A DNA stretch of 64,000 nt from Fragum whitleyi (GCA_948146395.1 OX411544.1:36290457-36354456), one strand, 5' to 3'. Numbered from the stretch's first letter, positions 12,000 to 23,743 are shown. The notes: generated by a model from the sequence alone, not told the origin. A program made the numbers and translations.

Positions 12000-12430
12000 G
12001 ATACATCGTGAAATTGACATTCATCTAAATCAAAACCATTCTAAATCGCTTACTCAGCGCTCCGTTCAATCATTCAAAAACTCACTCAAACCATTCAAAA
12101 ACGTTTCAAATTGGATAAAAAAAAGATAAGATCGACATTTACATTCAAATAAATATAGAAAGAAAAAAAATCACAATTTGACCCAAACATTTGTAATTAT
12201 GGTCGTCCGATAGGTTGTTCAAGAAAAAGGAAGCTATTTACAAAAATTGTATGCATATTTTATTAAAGGGAGGTAATGAATATTGCTAATTGTCCATCCT
12301 GGACAAAATTAGCGACATTGCATTACCTACCTTTAATTTCACTCCAAACTCACTCCACACACTCAAAATCATTTCAAAATCATTCACCTTGTCAATTTTG
12401 CTCTTGTTGTTTCACTAGTTTCACTTAAAT
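12000..12430 (+). mobile_element. Degenerate CAGTTAATTACATCG-family MITE
   Basis: tacatcgtgaaattgaca, caaaaccattctaaatcgct, aaagggaggtaatg and attcaccttgtcaatttt occur in the family order and spacing. Both tips are mutated. Confidence 0.55.
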
Positions 12431-12764
12431 TGCATTCAGCCACTGAATAACATAAAAAACATTGCATGGAGAAAAGTGTGATTTTTTATGTTCAAGTGGA
12501 GAGCAATGTATAAAGAAAATATTTGAGATGTCTTTACACTGGCTGGTTTTAGTTCGAATTTCAATACCGTTTAATAAGAAGTATAATTAAATATTCCAAC
12601 AGCTTAATAGTTTATTGTGATACAATATATAAGCGAAAACATTTGTAGTGCAAAACAATGATGTGATGTGTATGTGAAAAACATGTATAGCATAATAATT
12701 CTTCCTCAAGTAAAGATAAACTCAGCAATTTCTTCTAACAAGGGTGCCGCTCCCCAAACAGAGA

Positions 12765-14380
12765 CTCAGAACAAGAAGTTAAGCGCCACCAGTTTTTAGA
12801 CAGAAGATTTTTAAAGGCAGGGAGCCTGCATAAATTCAAAATAACAGAGATGTAAATATTGAGTTCAAATGTTGAAAATGGTACGTTGACTTAACAATTT
12901 CACAACAATACATGGGTGGTGATAAATTTTATTGACTTTGTACCTTGAAATGTAAATGACGTATTTTCACCTTTTTTGAAAACATGAAAACCTATTCTCA
13001 AAGCCGACTTACGGTGTTATCTATGACACGAAACTTGGTTTAAGAAGTCAGATAACACAAATGCGATTAATTCCAGTCACATCTTAGTCAGTAGAGTGTG
13101 TAAGATCCGTGAGCATTGATCACTGCGCGCACCCTCCTCGGCATGCCACGAATCGGCCTCTGGATGATGTGTTGAGGGAAATGCTGCCACTCCTGGTGCA
13201 GTGCTGCTTCTAACTCAACCACATTTTGCACAGGAGGCTCTCTCCGACGTACACGGCGCCATAAAATGTCCCACAGGTACTCGATGGGATTAAGATCGGG
13301 ACTACAAGCCGGCCATGGAATGGTGGTGATGGCTTCACGTTGCATAACGTCCGCCACGACTCTTGCTCTGTGGGGTCTGGCGTTATCATCCATGTACACT
13401 GGTCTTGTTCGAAGAAGGTGATTGTCAAAATGTGGAATTACCACAGGAAAAAGGATGTTATCGCGATATTTATCGCCAGTCAATTGTCCTGGAACTATCA
13501 CTAGGGCCAGTTTACAGCCGTAGGAGACACAACCCCATATCATAATGGAGCCACCGCCACCCTGATAGGTTGGTTGGACGTACTTTGGTGCAAATCGGGT
13601 GTTAGGTTATCTCCAAACACGAATTCGGCCATCGGTGACATGCAACAACATCCTGCACTCATCTGAACAATGGATCCGACGCCATGATGCCATGTTCCAA
13701 CGTGCCCTCGCTCTACATCATATTAGACGTTCATTGATGTGTCTCTGTTGTAACTTTGGACGTTTGAGGGGTCTTCGTGCCTTATACCTAGCCATCCGAA
13801 GTCGATTTCGCACTGTTGAAATAGAGACCCGTCTGTGTGTTTTCCAGTTGTCCCTTAGTACAGGCGCACTGGTGAAGGGCAGACGTCTGACGTGACGCAA
13901 AAGTGCTCTATCCACTAAAATAGACGTTACTCTAGGGCGTCCAGATCTGACACGGTCCTTAACGTCGTTTGTCTGTGAGTGTTTTTGTACCAAACGTGTT
14001 ATGACACTGTGGTGATACCCCAGCTGTCTGGCAATGGCTCTACAAGACATTCCAGAATCTCGCATTCCAATTATTCGCCATCTTTCATTTGTAGACAATC
14101 TACGCCTTGCCATGACTGAGTTTCAAATCGAAATGTAAACAATTGCACGAGCTACACGACGTAAGTATCTCTGACAGAAAAGCTGATTTTCCACTTTGCA
14201 CGAGCCCTGGCTTTACAGTCATTGCACGAGACTTGTTGAATATGCACGTGCATCCGAAATGTTTTTAATCAATAGCTAAAGGGTTGTTCTAACCGTTTGA
14301 CAACATAGAAACGTTATTAAAGTTTTCGATAGAAATTTTATTAACTTAAAACTTAGTGGCGCTTAACTTTATGTTCTGAG
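12765..14380 (-). mobile_element. Tc1-like DNA transposon with TIRs, inactivated
   Basis: About 1.62 kb. The left end CTCAGAACA then AGTTAAGCGCCAC (12765-12790) is inverted at 14352-14380 (GTGGCGCTTAACT then tgttctgag). The right tip is followed by TATA, which is compatible with TA targeting. The left flank is not a clean TA. It carries one transposase reading frame on the minus strand and sits in intron 4 of FReD gene A. It is absent from copy B. Confidence 0.8.
13088..14113 (-). pseudogene. Tc1-like (DD34E) transposase, broken by two in-frame stops
   Basis: A single frame of about 341 codons from ATG at 14113 to the stop at 13088, interrupted only by TGA at 13718-13720 and TAA at 13607-13609, with no frameshift. 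The N-terminus (MARRRLSTNERWRIIGMRDS) begins the paired-like helix-turn-helix DNA-binding region, with AIARQLG as the first recognition segment and a basic GRPR hook near residue 60. The catalytic triad is visible: Asp in CSDEC (13661-13663), Asp in MDDNARPH, and Glu in PDLNPIEYLWD. There are 34 residues between the second Asp and the Glu, which is the Tc1 signature. A glycine-rich GGGGS stretch precedes MIWGCVS, also typical. The full-length transposase of this family is about 340 residues, so nothing but the two stops is missing. It was probably inactivated recently, and the product is not functional. Confidence 0.9.
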
Positions 14381-15360
14381 TATATTTAGCGACTTACCTT
14401 AAAAGAAATTGATACATATTGATTCTTTGAAAATGGCATTTTTATCCTGAAATATTACGTTACGTTACGCGCACTATCTGTAATATTTATATGGATATCG
14501 ATTTAAATGTAATTATTTAAGAATCTACATATATTTAAATATCGATACGATAGTTTCACGGTCAGTGACTTAAACGCGTAGCGTTGGCTACGTCGAATTT
14601 TTTCACTAAAAGTTTCGCAGGCTAACTCCATTTTAACATACGCCATCGAGTTTTGCAAAAGTTTTTCCGGATTTTTCAAAATAAGTCCGCCTATGTACAT
14701 CCCAGGTTGATCGTTAGATTGGCCGAGTGGTTTTCCGGATGATTTTTTGTGTACTAAAGATTCATCTGTTAAAACTAAATGCTAGACATCTGACTATGAA
14801 GAAATCTTTTCATTTCATCTTGGTTGACAGACAACTTTCTGTTGTAAGACTTAATATAAGGGTTCAAATAGGTAGTTTTGAAAAAAAATATGCGCATTAT
14901 GAAGAAACACAAGCGGGACAAATTATCTATTTATCATTCAGTCGGTGTAAAGCTGGAATATTTTGTGACTGCATTGGCTTCAATATAGTTTGCTTTCCTT
15001 GTTCGATCGGCAGATGAAATCTAGTGGTTTTCGTTCACTCAATATTATTAGTAAATCTTTTTCAGTTCATTGCTTTATTTTGCTCAAATCATCAAACCAT
15101 TATTCTTGGCTTTCATTAAATATTTTGCTAGCATTGTCATGCTTTGCAAGATAACCCAAATTTATAAATATTGATCTTTGTAGATCACTGATTTGAACAG
15201 ACTTTTGAATCGTAACAGAACATCTTACTGATCTAGATTTAGTCTGAGTCTTATCTGAGTTTAGTAATCTTTAGTTTATACAAATTTATTTTTAGTTCGA
15301 TTGCGACGAAAGCTTAAGCTTATAGAATCGCTCTCGAACGCTCAATCCTGATGTTTTCAC

Positions 15361-15540
15361 GTCCCCGAGAGAGAGGCAGTGGTTTAAACCCACTGCTACC
15401 CATTTTTACAGCTGGGTGAAATGGGGCTGGCTATTAAGTGTTTTGCCCATAAACACACCCCGGCGACAGTGGGGCTCGAACCACGGACCTCCAGGTCACG
15501 GGTCGAGTGCATTTACCACTAGGCCACCGAGGCAGTCGGT
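15361..15540 (-). mobile_element. tRNA-derived SINE
   Basis: On the minus strand the head reads tcggtggcctagtggtaaat (box A, TGGCCTAGTGGTA) and about 40 bases later gtggttcgagcccc (box B). It is followed by a body with cccatttcacccagctgtaa. This is the layout of a Pol III SINE rather than a tRNA gene, because the anticodon arm is not regular and a body follows. Absent from copy B. Confidence 0.7.
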
Positions 15541-15954
15541 CTTTGATGATTTCAGTGAACATAAAACCACCCTCAGAGTATGTACTCGCAGTTTTAGATA
15601 TTCAAAAAAATCTTTTGCTCACAAACCGCCAATAATCAATTGTACATGAATTTGAATAAGCTACCATCTCCATTAAACATGAAGAGTCTGATTTTTAAAG
15701 ATTATATATTTTCTGGGAAATTTTCCTTTCATATGGCTTTATGTTACACTAGAAACATACATTATCATAACGTAGCTTAACCTTATCCCGCTAGCAAAAG
15801 TAACGTATGCAACAGTCAAATATTGTGAATAAAAGCCACGTAAGTCAATTATGTCTTCAAAATGTGAAATGAAAGTTGCATTCAGGTACAAAATTCAAAA
15901 TTGAAATGAGGCGAAAGTAAAATTATGTGGTATGATAGGAATTAGATATATAAA

Positions 15955-17667
15955 CAGACCTGGGGTTATCGTAATCGGTACTCGTGATTACATGTAATCG
16001 ATTACAATTTTCAGGCAATCATATTGTAATCGGTAATCGGTGCATTTCTGATTACATGTAATCGTAATTAAATCAATAACATTGCAAAAAGGCATGTAAT
16101 CACGATAACATCTCGATTACATTATGATTACAGTTGTTGTATTTGCAAGTACAAGCTTTGAAAAAAAAGTGTTCAATGAAAATCATATTTGGCAAATTTT
16201 TATTTATACTAAAATAATGGTCCTAGGTTTTATTATTGAATACAAATATGTCAAATGAAAATACTTTCAAATTTATTGGTGTGCCTAGATATAACTTGAA
16301 TTGAGTAATGGACTTTTTCCATAACAGATAATGTATTGGGGAAAAATTCAAGTAGTTAAATTTTTATTTGGCTTTATAGGAATTTTCCATTATAGTCTTA
16401 TACCCAAGAAGTTTTTGTTGTTGTTGTTGTTTTCCCTAGTTTAGAGCATTCTGGTTTTTAGCTTTAAGTATTGAAATTTAAACTTGTCAAAATGTCTAAT
16501 GAACACGAAGTGTTTTAATGATAATGTTAAAGGTGTTAAGGAATTAAAAGAAGTGTCAGTCTCATCTAAGATAATCTATAGCCCCTGGTACTTATCAAAC
16601 AATTACCTGTTAATAACCCTCTACAAGTATTTGACAGCCCATGATAGTTATATCTTGATATTCATTTATACATTGGCAAAACAACTTAATCTTCTGTTCT
16701 TACAATTATTCTCATTTGTCTGATATTTTTTTCTCAAATCCAAATAATATGACAAAAATTCTATGGAAATGAATCTATTCTATGATTGTCCCATTACAAT
16801 ACCATGCAGGAATCTTGATGTTGGTTCATTAGGGTAAATGTAAAAGTCCCATTTGGCAAAATTCATTAAAGTCCTGGAAAACATGGGATAGTTTTTCACT
16901 ATCTAATCTCTTTGAAGATTTTCAACAAAGTTAAATGAGACTTGAAGACATCTGACATATCCATTGTGTTTTACAGTTTGACATGCCGTGTCCATGAATT
17001 GAAAAAAAGAAGAATTGTTTACTCTGTCTGAGGCCTTTACTTTTGTTTTTATCATAATGGTAATCATACTGAATTATAGCTCAACAAAAACTCATATTTT
17101 TTGAAAATTTAAAACTCAAACAAATAGAAAGAACAATGGAGGAAATATAAAACATAATTTGAAATTTTGAAAATTCTGGCAAGAACAGTTTCTAAATTTT
17201 ATCTTTTATTGTTGCATCAAATATTCAAATATACCAACAAGAACATTTATAAATGACAACCTAGGCTATAGGTGCTCACAGCTTTCCATAACAGTGGAGG
17301 CAAATGTAAGAGGATATTAAAGCTTCGGTATATCTAAATTCATATAGAGCACCAAGGTAAATATTAACAGACCTCACTTAGAGAAGAATTGGCATAAAAT
17401 ATCTATTGTTCATCAATCCACATTTTGTTAATTGTATATAAACCTAACTTGAATGAATAAACCTCCAAAAAGACAAAAAATTGTTCATGAGTAAGGTTGA
17501 AATAAAAATGTAATCAGATGTAATCATGATTACATTATAAAAGTAATTGTAATTGTAATTGATTACAATGAAAAACTGTGTAATCATAATGTAATCAGTA
17601 ATCATAGAATCTGCAAGTAATTGTTATTGTAATCGATTACATTGGCATATAACCAACCCAAGGTCTG
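15955..17667. mobile_element. hAT-like non-autonomous transposon with GTAATCGATTAC subterminal repeats
   Basis: The TIRs are CAGACCTGGGGTTAT on the left and the inverse of cataaccaacccaaggtctg on the right. Both ends are packed with copies of GTAATC and GATTAC in both orientations (15972-16140 and 17510-17642). It is flanked by an 8-bp duplication, tatataaa (15947-15954) and tatgtaaa (17668-17675), differing at one base. Copy B at 60017-60024 has a single tatataaa with no insert. The 1.7 kb body has no transposase. The 8-bp duplication and subterminal repeats fit the hAT superfamily, which is an inference. Confidence 0.8.
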
Positions 17668-18679
17668 TATGTAAAATATATTTAGTTTTTACTAATCTAA
17701 AGTTTGATCGTATTAAAACTAATAGAGGTGCTCTTGCAATCTCGATCGAGATGCTTTCACATGTCACTTTGAGAGAAGCAGTGACTAAAGCCCTCTGATT
17801 CGAAGGGTTTTGTCAACAAATTAACATGCATGATGAAGCTTACACCTGTGCCATTCAAATCAACAGTCAAGTTGCAAATCAATAGGTAGGCTCTCAATGA
17901 AGTCTTCAATACATTTGACAATTTTACCTTCTATACGGTAATCAAAATATTTAGTTTAAAAAATAAAAATAGAGACTGCTTGGCATTCGCAAGGAATTAA
18001 ACTGTTTCATAGGATAGTAACAAAATGTTAGAATTCGACGTGATACTCAACGGAACTCAAAACTGTTGTTTGTTATTCAAACTGGAACAATATCTGTATA
18101 AAGTATTTTACAATAGTTTACTTTGGTCAACAATCCTTTTTATGTCAGGTAATATAAAAACAGTTTTGAAACAGACTGGTTGTATTGAGAATCAATCATG
18201 TCAAACACTCCTCACACGATAACTTTTGAAGATACAACTTTTAGATTTCAACCTTTCAAATTTGAAATTATACAACTGTGTAAAATACCATTGCATATAT
18301 ATTTGAGTTACAAAATATTTTATTAGATAGCCTGTAATACTTAAAGAAATGAGATAGCGAAAAAATGGTAGAACATATTATTCAACCTGACGATTCGGAC
18401 TCAAAAATTCTTCCTTTATTGGATTAATTATATATTTTATGAACTTGGTAACGTGTATAACTTAATATCTCACTTCAAGATATTCACTTAGGTTCGTGTA
18501 TTACCTATGCAACAGCATCCATGCTTTGAACCGGCCTACTTGGAACTTTTGTTTCTATGAATACCTTTTATGACATAAGAAATCAATTTTATGAATAAAA
18601 TTTACGGTCTTGTCTGATTGTGTATCTTCACGCGAAAATGAGACGCACAAAAATCAAACGGCCAAGTTTTGCAATAACT

Positions 18680-18853
18680 GGATCGATTTGGTTGAAAATT
18701 TTGATCACTTTGCACGATTTCAAAGCGTTTTTGAAATTTTCGGAGCCTTTTTGAGTGATTGGAGTGTTTGTAATGGATGATATGAGCACTAAGCGAGTAA
18801 TTTTGAAAAGTTTTGATGAAGATGAGCGTCAATTTCACGATGTGATTAACTGA
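18680..18853 (-). mobile_element. Half of a CAGTTAATTACATCG-family MITE
   Basis: Ends tcacgatgtgattaactg at 18853, with agcgtttttga and gagtgattggagtgt in the order seen in the inverted copy at 63415-63833. The other half is missing. Confidence 0.5.
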
Positions 18854-19100
18854 AATGGCGACATTGAATTGCAACGTCTGATCTAGGGAACGGGTAGAGG
18901 AAGATATAACGAGAAAGCCGGTTCTCGAGGAAATACAGTAAGATTCTTTGCGAAATTGGCGTCTTTTTACGCAATTTTTATTAAAATAAGTTCGTGAATA
19001 AAAACCTGAAACTTATTCAAGCTGTAGATAAGATGTTCCGGTCGTCTACCATCGACTTGCTTGTTTTTGTTTATGTTCGTCATTTTATGTTTTATTGTTA

Positions 19101-19617
19101 AACATTGTTGACCTTTCGCTCATTAGCATTAAATGTCATGAACGAAAGAAGATAATGAACGAAAGAAGATAATTCAATTCAGTCTCTTAAGTGATGCGTT
19201 AGAGAAACAAAAAGGCCATGTTGACGATCAATAGTCTCGTGACCTCAGCTTGAATAGGTCACAACAGCTTATTAACTCCATGGAAATTATAGGAACGACA
19301 GATTTAATTCAGAAATAAAACCTGTCCATATAGAATATTACAAACAAGAAATTTATAAGACAATAAAATTGTCCCTTTATTTGATAATAATAAAATTAAA
19401 GTTAAAACAAATTGAAAAAAAGTATATGACTGCGTGTATTCGAACCGTGTCTGTCAGTTCAATGATTCTGCTACATGCGATCGGTTTAGACTACTGCGCT
19501 ACGGAACCATTTGAATGATTGGACTATTTTATTTGATCTTAACATGATTTTTTTTGATAACCTCGCGGATATTAACGAAAGCTCACGAAAACTAATGAGT
19601 GACAGGTCAACAATGTT
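19101..19617. mobile_element. TIR element of 517 bp containing a tRNA-like segment
   Basis: aacattgttgacct at 19101 is inverted as aggtcaacaatgtt ending at 19617. The arms continue through ctcattag and its inverse with mismatches. The minus strand between about 19508 and 19428 has a box-A-like tagcgcagtagtc and a box-B-like ggttcgaata, so part of a tRNA or SINE head may be captured. Present in copy A only. Confidence 0.5.
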
Positions 19618-19654
19618 TCATAATACAGATATATGATATTTTAACCCGTGTGAT

Positions 19655-19850
19655 GCTGAACAAGAGCTGTCACTGTAAGATGACAATGCCCCCGACACCG
19701 CTTTGATTTAGAAGTTATGGCCAATGTTAAAGTTTTTGGACGGAATGACGGACGGACGGACAGACGGACGGACGGACAGACGGACGGACGGACGGACGGA
19801 CGGACAAGTCAAATTTATGATGCCTCCCTATCGGGGGCATAATAAAAACC
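19655..19850 (+). repeat. Interspersed repeat with internal (CGGA)n microsatellite
   Basis: Starts aacaagagctgtcactgtaa. gcccccgac (about 19690) is inverted as tatcgggggc near 19830. Between them lies a run of CGGA with some CAGA units (19746-19805). The arrangement is common in bivalve repeats (recognised, not searched). Absent from copy B. Confidence 0.55.
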
Positions 19851-20112
19851 TTTGCAAAATTATATTAAAGTAAAAGTGGTGAAAGCTCTGAATTTCCTAA
19901 TTGCGAGGAAGAATTTGAATTTGGAATACAAATTCGAAGCTTTACTGGTTAAAAAAGGAAAATCGGGAGGTTTAGTCTGTGATCTGATTGCACCTATGTG
20001 CAGGCTGATCTTTGTCCGTACCTCCTGCCAAAGCAGGAATATTCCGAGATCAGCATGACAAGGGTTAATATCTGACAATGTCAAAGGAGTGGGCGATCTG
20101 CTTAATTCCTAC

Positions 20113-20277
20113 CAGAATAAGATCCAACTTGAAGGCGATATTTGTCTTCCACCCCGCTGATGTTGAATTTCTGATACAGAGCATAATCAATCGGGCCATT
20201 TTTTCCGTTTTCCAACTCTATTCGCAGTGCAAACTTTTTGTTACCAGTATGTAAGACTTTAGCCAGATTTTCAAATC
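20113..20277 (-). CDS. FReD protein A, exon 4 (middle of the fibrinogen domain)
   Basis: 165 nt. The acceptor tttttacag precedes GA TTT GAA and the donor is TCTG followed by gtagg. Both borders split a Gly codon (phase 1), so the joins are WFG-FENL upstream and SYSG-TAGDG downstream. It encodes ENLAKVLHTGNKKFALRIEL, then an Asn/Lys-rich link, then YALYQKFNISGVEDKYRLQV, which is the LRVDL...A.Y..F.I...Y.L.VG segment typical of FReDs. NIS is a potential N-glycosylation site. The equivalent exon in gene B is 60857-61021, with the same length and phases. Confidence 0.85.
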
Positions 20278-20783
20278 CTGTAAAAACAACATTTGGCAAA
20301 TTTCGTTACCAATAAGGTATCATATGTTAAAAATCACATGCCACAGAAAATTTAAACAACAACAATTTTAACAATGTTAATGCGTCTGATTGGTACGTGA
20401 ATGCACACACATAACTCTGCGCCTTACTTGTAAAACCCCGCTTTTAGTCATTTCACCCTATCTGATGTTATCTATGCGTAGCCCAATAAGTAACGTAATT
20501 GTTTATGTTGTATAGATTCCACGTGCAAATTGATGCCATTTACAAGAATTTATCCAATAATTGCACATTTTGTCTCATTTTTTGCATTCAAAATCTTACA
20601 CTGTAACAAACGATTATCCTCTATTTAAAGTCATCAATTTGCGTTCATTTCTCAAAGCCAGTTTCATTCCAAAATGACTCTTAATGCGTGTCTATTTAAC
20701 GATTTTCTTATATGTATTCATTTTTCGGAAATAATAGTCAAAAGTAGCAGTTTTGGAATTTGTATTTAAATGCGTTTTCTTAC

Positions 20784-20898
20784 CAAACCAAAATGAATCG
20801 TTCACTTTACCAAATCCGCGTTTGTAGTCTTCCCATCCTACGTCAAAGTTCCATGAACGATTCTTGTAGAAGGTTTCATCGAAGTTTCTCTGAAATAT
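20784..20898 (-). CDS. FReD protein A, exon 3
   Basis: 115 nt. The acceptor ccttaattcag precedes ATA TTT CAG (phase 0), and the donor is TTTG followed by gtaag (phase 1). It encodes IFQRNFDETFYKNRSWNFDV and then GWEDYKRGFGKVNDSFWFG. This is the FQRR..G...F.R.W..Y..GFG...GEFWLG core that defines the N-terminal half of a fibrinogen C-terminal domain, here with FQRN in place of the usual FQRR. Its counterpart in gene B is 61583-61697. Confidence 0.85.
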
Positions 20899-21848
20899 CT
20901 GAATTAAGGACATGTTTAAAATAATACTTCTATTAGGACTGTTCAGATATCACTTTAGACTTTTATTATAAAAAGGTCGTAAATTAAACGACAATATCGA
21001 CTTATTCATAATGATTCAGACTTGAAAATTTAGATGGCACACGCCTAAGTTTGGTAAAATCCCATTGTTTCCTAGAAAGATTACCGATATGGATTATAAA
21101 AACGGGTTGACCACAAACACCCGGAGCGCGATTTATACGACGTCAAAGGCCGTCATTTATTTATCGGTGATTACGCAATCGGTAAACCTCTGCGATTCTA
21201 CGGATAGTAGACCCCGGAATAAGTGCCTAGCCATGAAAGCGCGTCGTTTCGCACGTGGGTTTACATCGCCTCAGAAATATCTAGATGATGTTGAGTAAAA
21301 CAAATCAACGAAATCTAGATAAGAAATTGGCATTTATAACTTGATAACAGAGCGCGTTTCACTGTGTATTATTATAAAATTGTTACATGCTTTAAAATCT
21401 TCACAGAGGACCGGAAAACATTGAAGTTGAAATATGTATTTTTGGATATATTTAACGGTTAGGCTGAAGGCTACCTTGACCAATAAACTATAAAAGAGGT
21501 CAATGTTTTCTTTGCGTCGATTGTTTTTGTAAACAATCGATATTGTTCCGAAAGGGACATCCTATAGCAACTTGAATCATATAACATGTAGTTACATGAT
21601 CCACAAAATAATAATTTAGACCCTTTAATTCCGACCAGTTAATTATTTCTGGATAGCTTTGATAAAATTGGTAAATCAATTGTTGAAATAAAGATTTGTT
21701 GTATAAATGATGCAGCATATACTATTACTGTTATTACAGGATATGAATTATATCAATAGAAAGTGATGTCCTTGTGTAAACTTAGACAAATAATTCCATT
21801 TATTCATGGATTCCAAAAATTCTGAAAGAAAGCGGCTGAAATTATTGT

Positions 21849-22205
21849 GCACTTAAATATGCAATATCTTTGGAAAAAATGTCCATCATAAAAATTGTAA
21901 AAAAGAATGACACAGCCACCAATAAATAATATAGTTGTATTTTAGCAACAAGAACCATTTCCAATAAAATATGTGCTTAAACCCTAGAAGCAACACAGTC
22001 TTGCTTGATAGCATTTTTGTGCACTTAAATATGCAATATCTTAAATAAAATACCTGTCACTTATAAAACTTGTAAAAAAGAATGACACAAATGCCACCAA
22101 AAAATGATATAGTTGTATTTATTTGAGCAACAAGAACCATTCCCAATAAAATATATGCCTTTTCTAGGTTAAACCCTCAAAACAACACAGCCATGCTTAA
22201 TAGCA
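21849..22205 (+). repeat. Tandem direct duplication, two units of ~175 bp
   Basis: Unit 1 (21849-22019) and unit 2 (22020-22205) both start gcacttaaatatgcaatatc and share ttgtaaaaaagaatgacaca, tatagttgtattt, agcaacaagaaccatt and acaacacag in the same order. It lies in intron 2 of FReD gene A. Non-coding. Confidence 0.8.
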
Positions 22206-22622
22206 TTAATTTTTTGTTGTTCTTTTCATCTTTAGATTTATACGTAATTTAGTATCGGTGGTGAAAGTTTCGTGTGGTTTTATTGAATACTTCTCTAAAG
22301 TGAACTCAAATTTTCAAAATTTTGATTGAACAAATCAAACTAAAACCTACTTCCTTGTTGACCCTTTACGTACAGAACTTAAGGTTTGACATGTCAAACA
22401 TTCTAGTCTAAGTTTGTGCAAAACAAAAATTGGGCTTAAGAAAATTGAGCGTTTTCTTCGATGACAATTACTAATTGATATTGACAAACATCATTTACAT
22501 AAAGGTTATATTAGATCTGAGATTTTCTTTGATTCAGACTGCTTTAATCCGAGTCTAGAATAAATAGATAGAATCAGACATACATACACAGAAAGGCAAA
22601 GAATAAATGAGGAAAAACCTAC

Positions 22623-22765
22623 TATCCAACCACCCGAGTCTGTCTCCATATCACACACGAGTTCCACGCCTTGTTCGTTTACAAAGACCCCCGATTGTGC
22701 CTCCGGTTTTCCATCCAGGATGTCTCCACAGGTCTCAAATGTTCTCGATTCACTTTGTACCATTT
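22623..22765 (-). CDS. FReD protein A, exon 2 (start of the fibrinogen domain)
   Basis: 143 nt. The acceptor tttacaaaaag precedes AA ATG (phase 1) and the donor is TGGATA followed by gtagg (phase 0). It encodes a short linker and then CGDILDGKPEAQSGVFV and VELVCDMETDSGGWI. The C.DIL..G...SG.Y......V.CDM.T..GGW(T) motif is the canonical opening of a FReD, and its two Cys normally form the first disulfide. The join gives GGWI-IFQRN with exon 3. I chose the aaaaag acceptor because it is the one whose phase matches the donor of exon 1. A second AG nine bases downstream (caaag) would shift the frame. Confidence 0.8.
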
Positions 22766-22839
22766 CTTTTTGTAAATTAAAGATTATCAAAAGGTATTGA
22801 TAAAATACTTCTAATAATATGTTTACCTACTTCGCATGA

Positions 22840-23060
22840 GTGTAATAACCCCGTTGACTATTTTTGATAATACAAAAGTTTTATTACGCTAGTGGATTAA
22901 TTACGCAAATGAGCCAAGAACGTATAACAACGTTACATTTTGGTTGTGAAAATGACGTCATAATGCTTTTGATGACGTAAATTCGCAAAAAGGATTATAT
23001 GTTTTGAATAACTTGAATAGATAAACTCCCTCGATTTATCGCAACTATTAAGGCTATATC
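22840..23060. mobile_element. Fragment of a CCGTTGA-family MITE in intron 1
   Basis: gtgtaataaccccgttgacta, tacgcaaatgag, gaaaatgacgtcataat and aataacttgaatagataaac occur in the order found at 36485-36675 and, inverted, at about 60340-60540. The remainder of the element is not evident here. Confidence 0.45.
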
Positions 23061-23345
23061 ATAATTGATCATCAACTCAGCAATTTTTATCCGTGAGAGC
23101 AATTGTATACGATGATCAAAAAATGACCATCAGTAAATGTTTGTTAGAAAATGTCAAACATGTTACTGTGACCTTTCAGAAAAACTAAATCTTTTATAGA
23201 TGGTTCGTCCTTCTTTCTTTGTACAATTCGAGATTACACAACTAAGTACCTATTTTTAAGTCAGAGCAAAACATTATGTAGAAAAAACATAAGTCGATAT
23301 CTCATGCAAACTATCAAAGCTATGGCTCCTAAGGTTTGGGACATT

Positions 23346-23390
23346 TGTTTGTTTGAATAGGGTTTTACGCCGCTTTCAATAATCTTTCAG
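23346..23390 (-). mobile_element. 3' end fragment of a tRNA-type SINE
   Basis: gtttgtttgaatagggtttt and acgccgctttcaa match the 3' end of the SINE at 35151-35424. It lies about 30 bases from the splice donor of FReD exon 1. Confidence 0.6.
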
Positions 23391-23421
23391 TAAAATCAAG
23401 GCAATAAGTTTGAAGACTTAC

Positions 23422-23743
23422 CCCTTATATAATTAACAATTTGCACTTCACAACCAGTCTTGGTACCATTATTGTTGGCTTCAAGTCGTTTACATCCAAA
23501 ACAAACGCTGCTTGTCTGGTCAAAGGTTATACCGTTACAGTGATCGTATTTTAGACAGAAAGAAGCACAATGTGTAATGCTTTGGGCACGTACGTTGATG
23601 ATCCGATCCGATATGTTGCATGTTTTTCTTCCTTCGTCTTTAAGAAAAATGCCAAAGTGTATTGCACACTCGGCGCTCGCCACAAAAAGCAACATCCACT
23701 GAAAAATATCGTTCAGCAAGGACACTGACTCAAACAAAAACAT
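23422..23743 (-). CDS. FReD protein A, exon 1 (signal peptide and PAN/apple-like module)
   Basis: First coding exon, 322 nt from ATG at 23743 to the donor AAGGG followed by gtaagt (phase 1). A hydrophobic segment FQWMLLFVASAEC suggests secretion, with cleavage after ASA. An internal ATG could also start it (MLLFVASAE). A Cys-rich stretch follows: CNISDRI, ITHCASFCLKYDHCNGITFD, SVCFGCKRLE and TGCEVQIVNYIRG. The C...C...C..G...........C spacing resembles a PAN/apple module, which mediates protein or carbohydrate contacts. The two potential N-glycosylation sites are NIS and NGT. Joined to exons 2-5 the product is about 328 residues. FReD proteins of molluscs are secreted pattern-recognition lectins, so an immune or recognition role is likely but inferred. 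No promoter element could be defended upstream. Confidence 0.75.

Larger units (their letters stand above)
8396..21440. repeat. Segmental duplication, copy A
   Basis: Starting at aggttcattcaaaaactta (about 8396), blocks align in order with copy B at 56286-62225: 8396-9370 with 56286-56850, 9370-10700 with 56850-58260, 11640-11880 with 58315-58525, 14760-14930 with 59600-59770, 15690-15955 with 59780-60024, 17668-17750 with 60016-60100, 18860-19095 with 60560-60790, and 20060-21440 with 60805-62225. Blocks are separated by elements present in only one copy. Similarity was judged by eye, not by a computed alignment. Confidence 0.85.

Noticed and set aside
13210..13895. Other frames over the Tc1 transposase on both strands
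   Set aside because: They are shadows of the transposase frame, which has the DD34E motifs.
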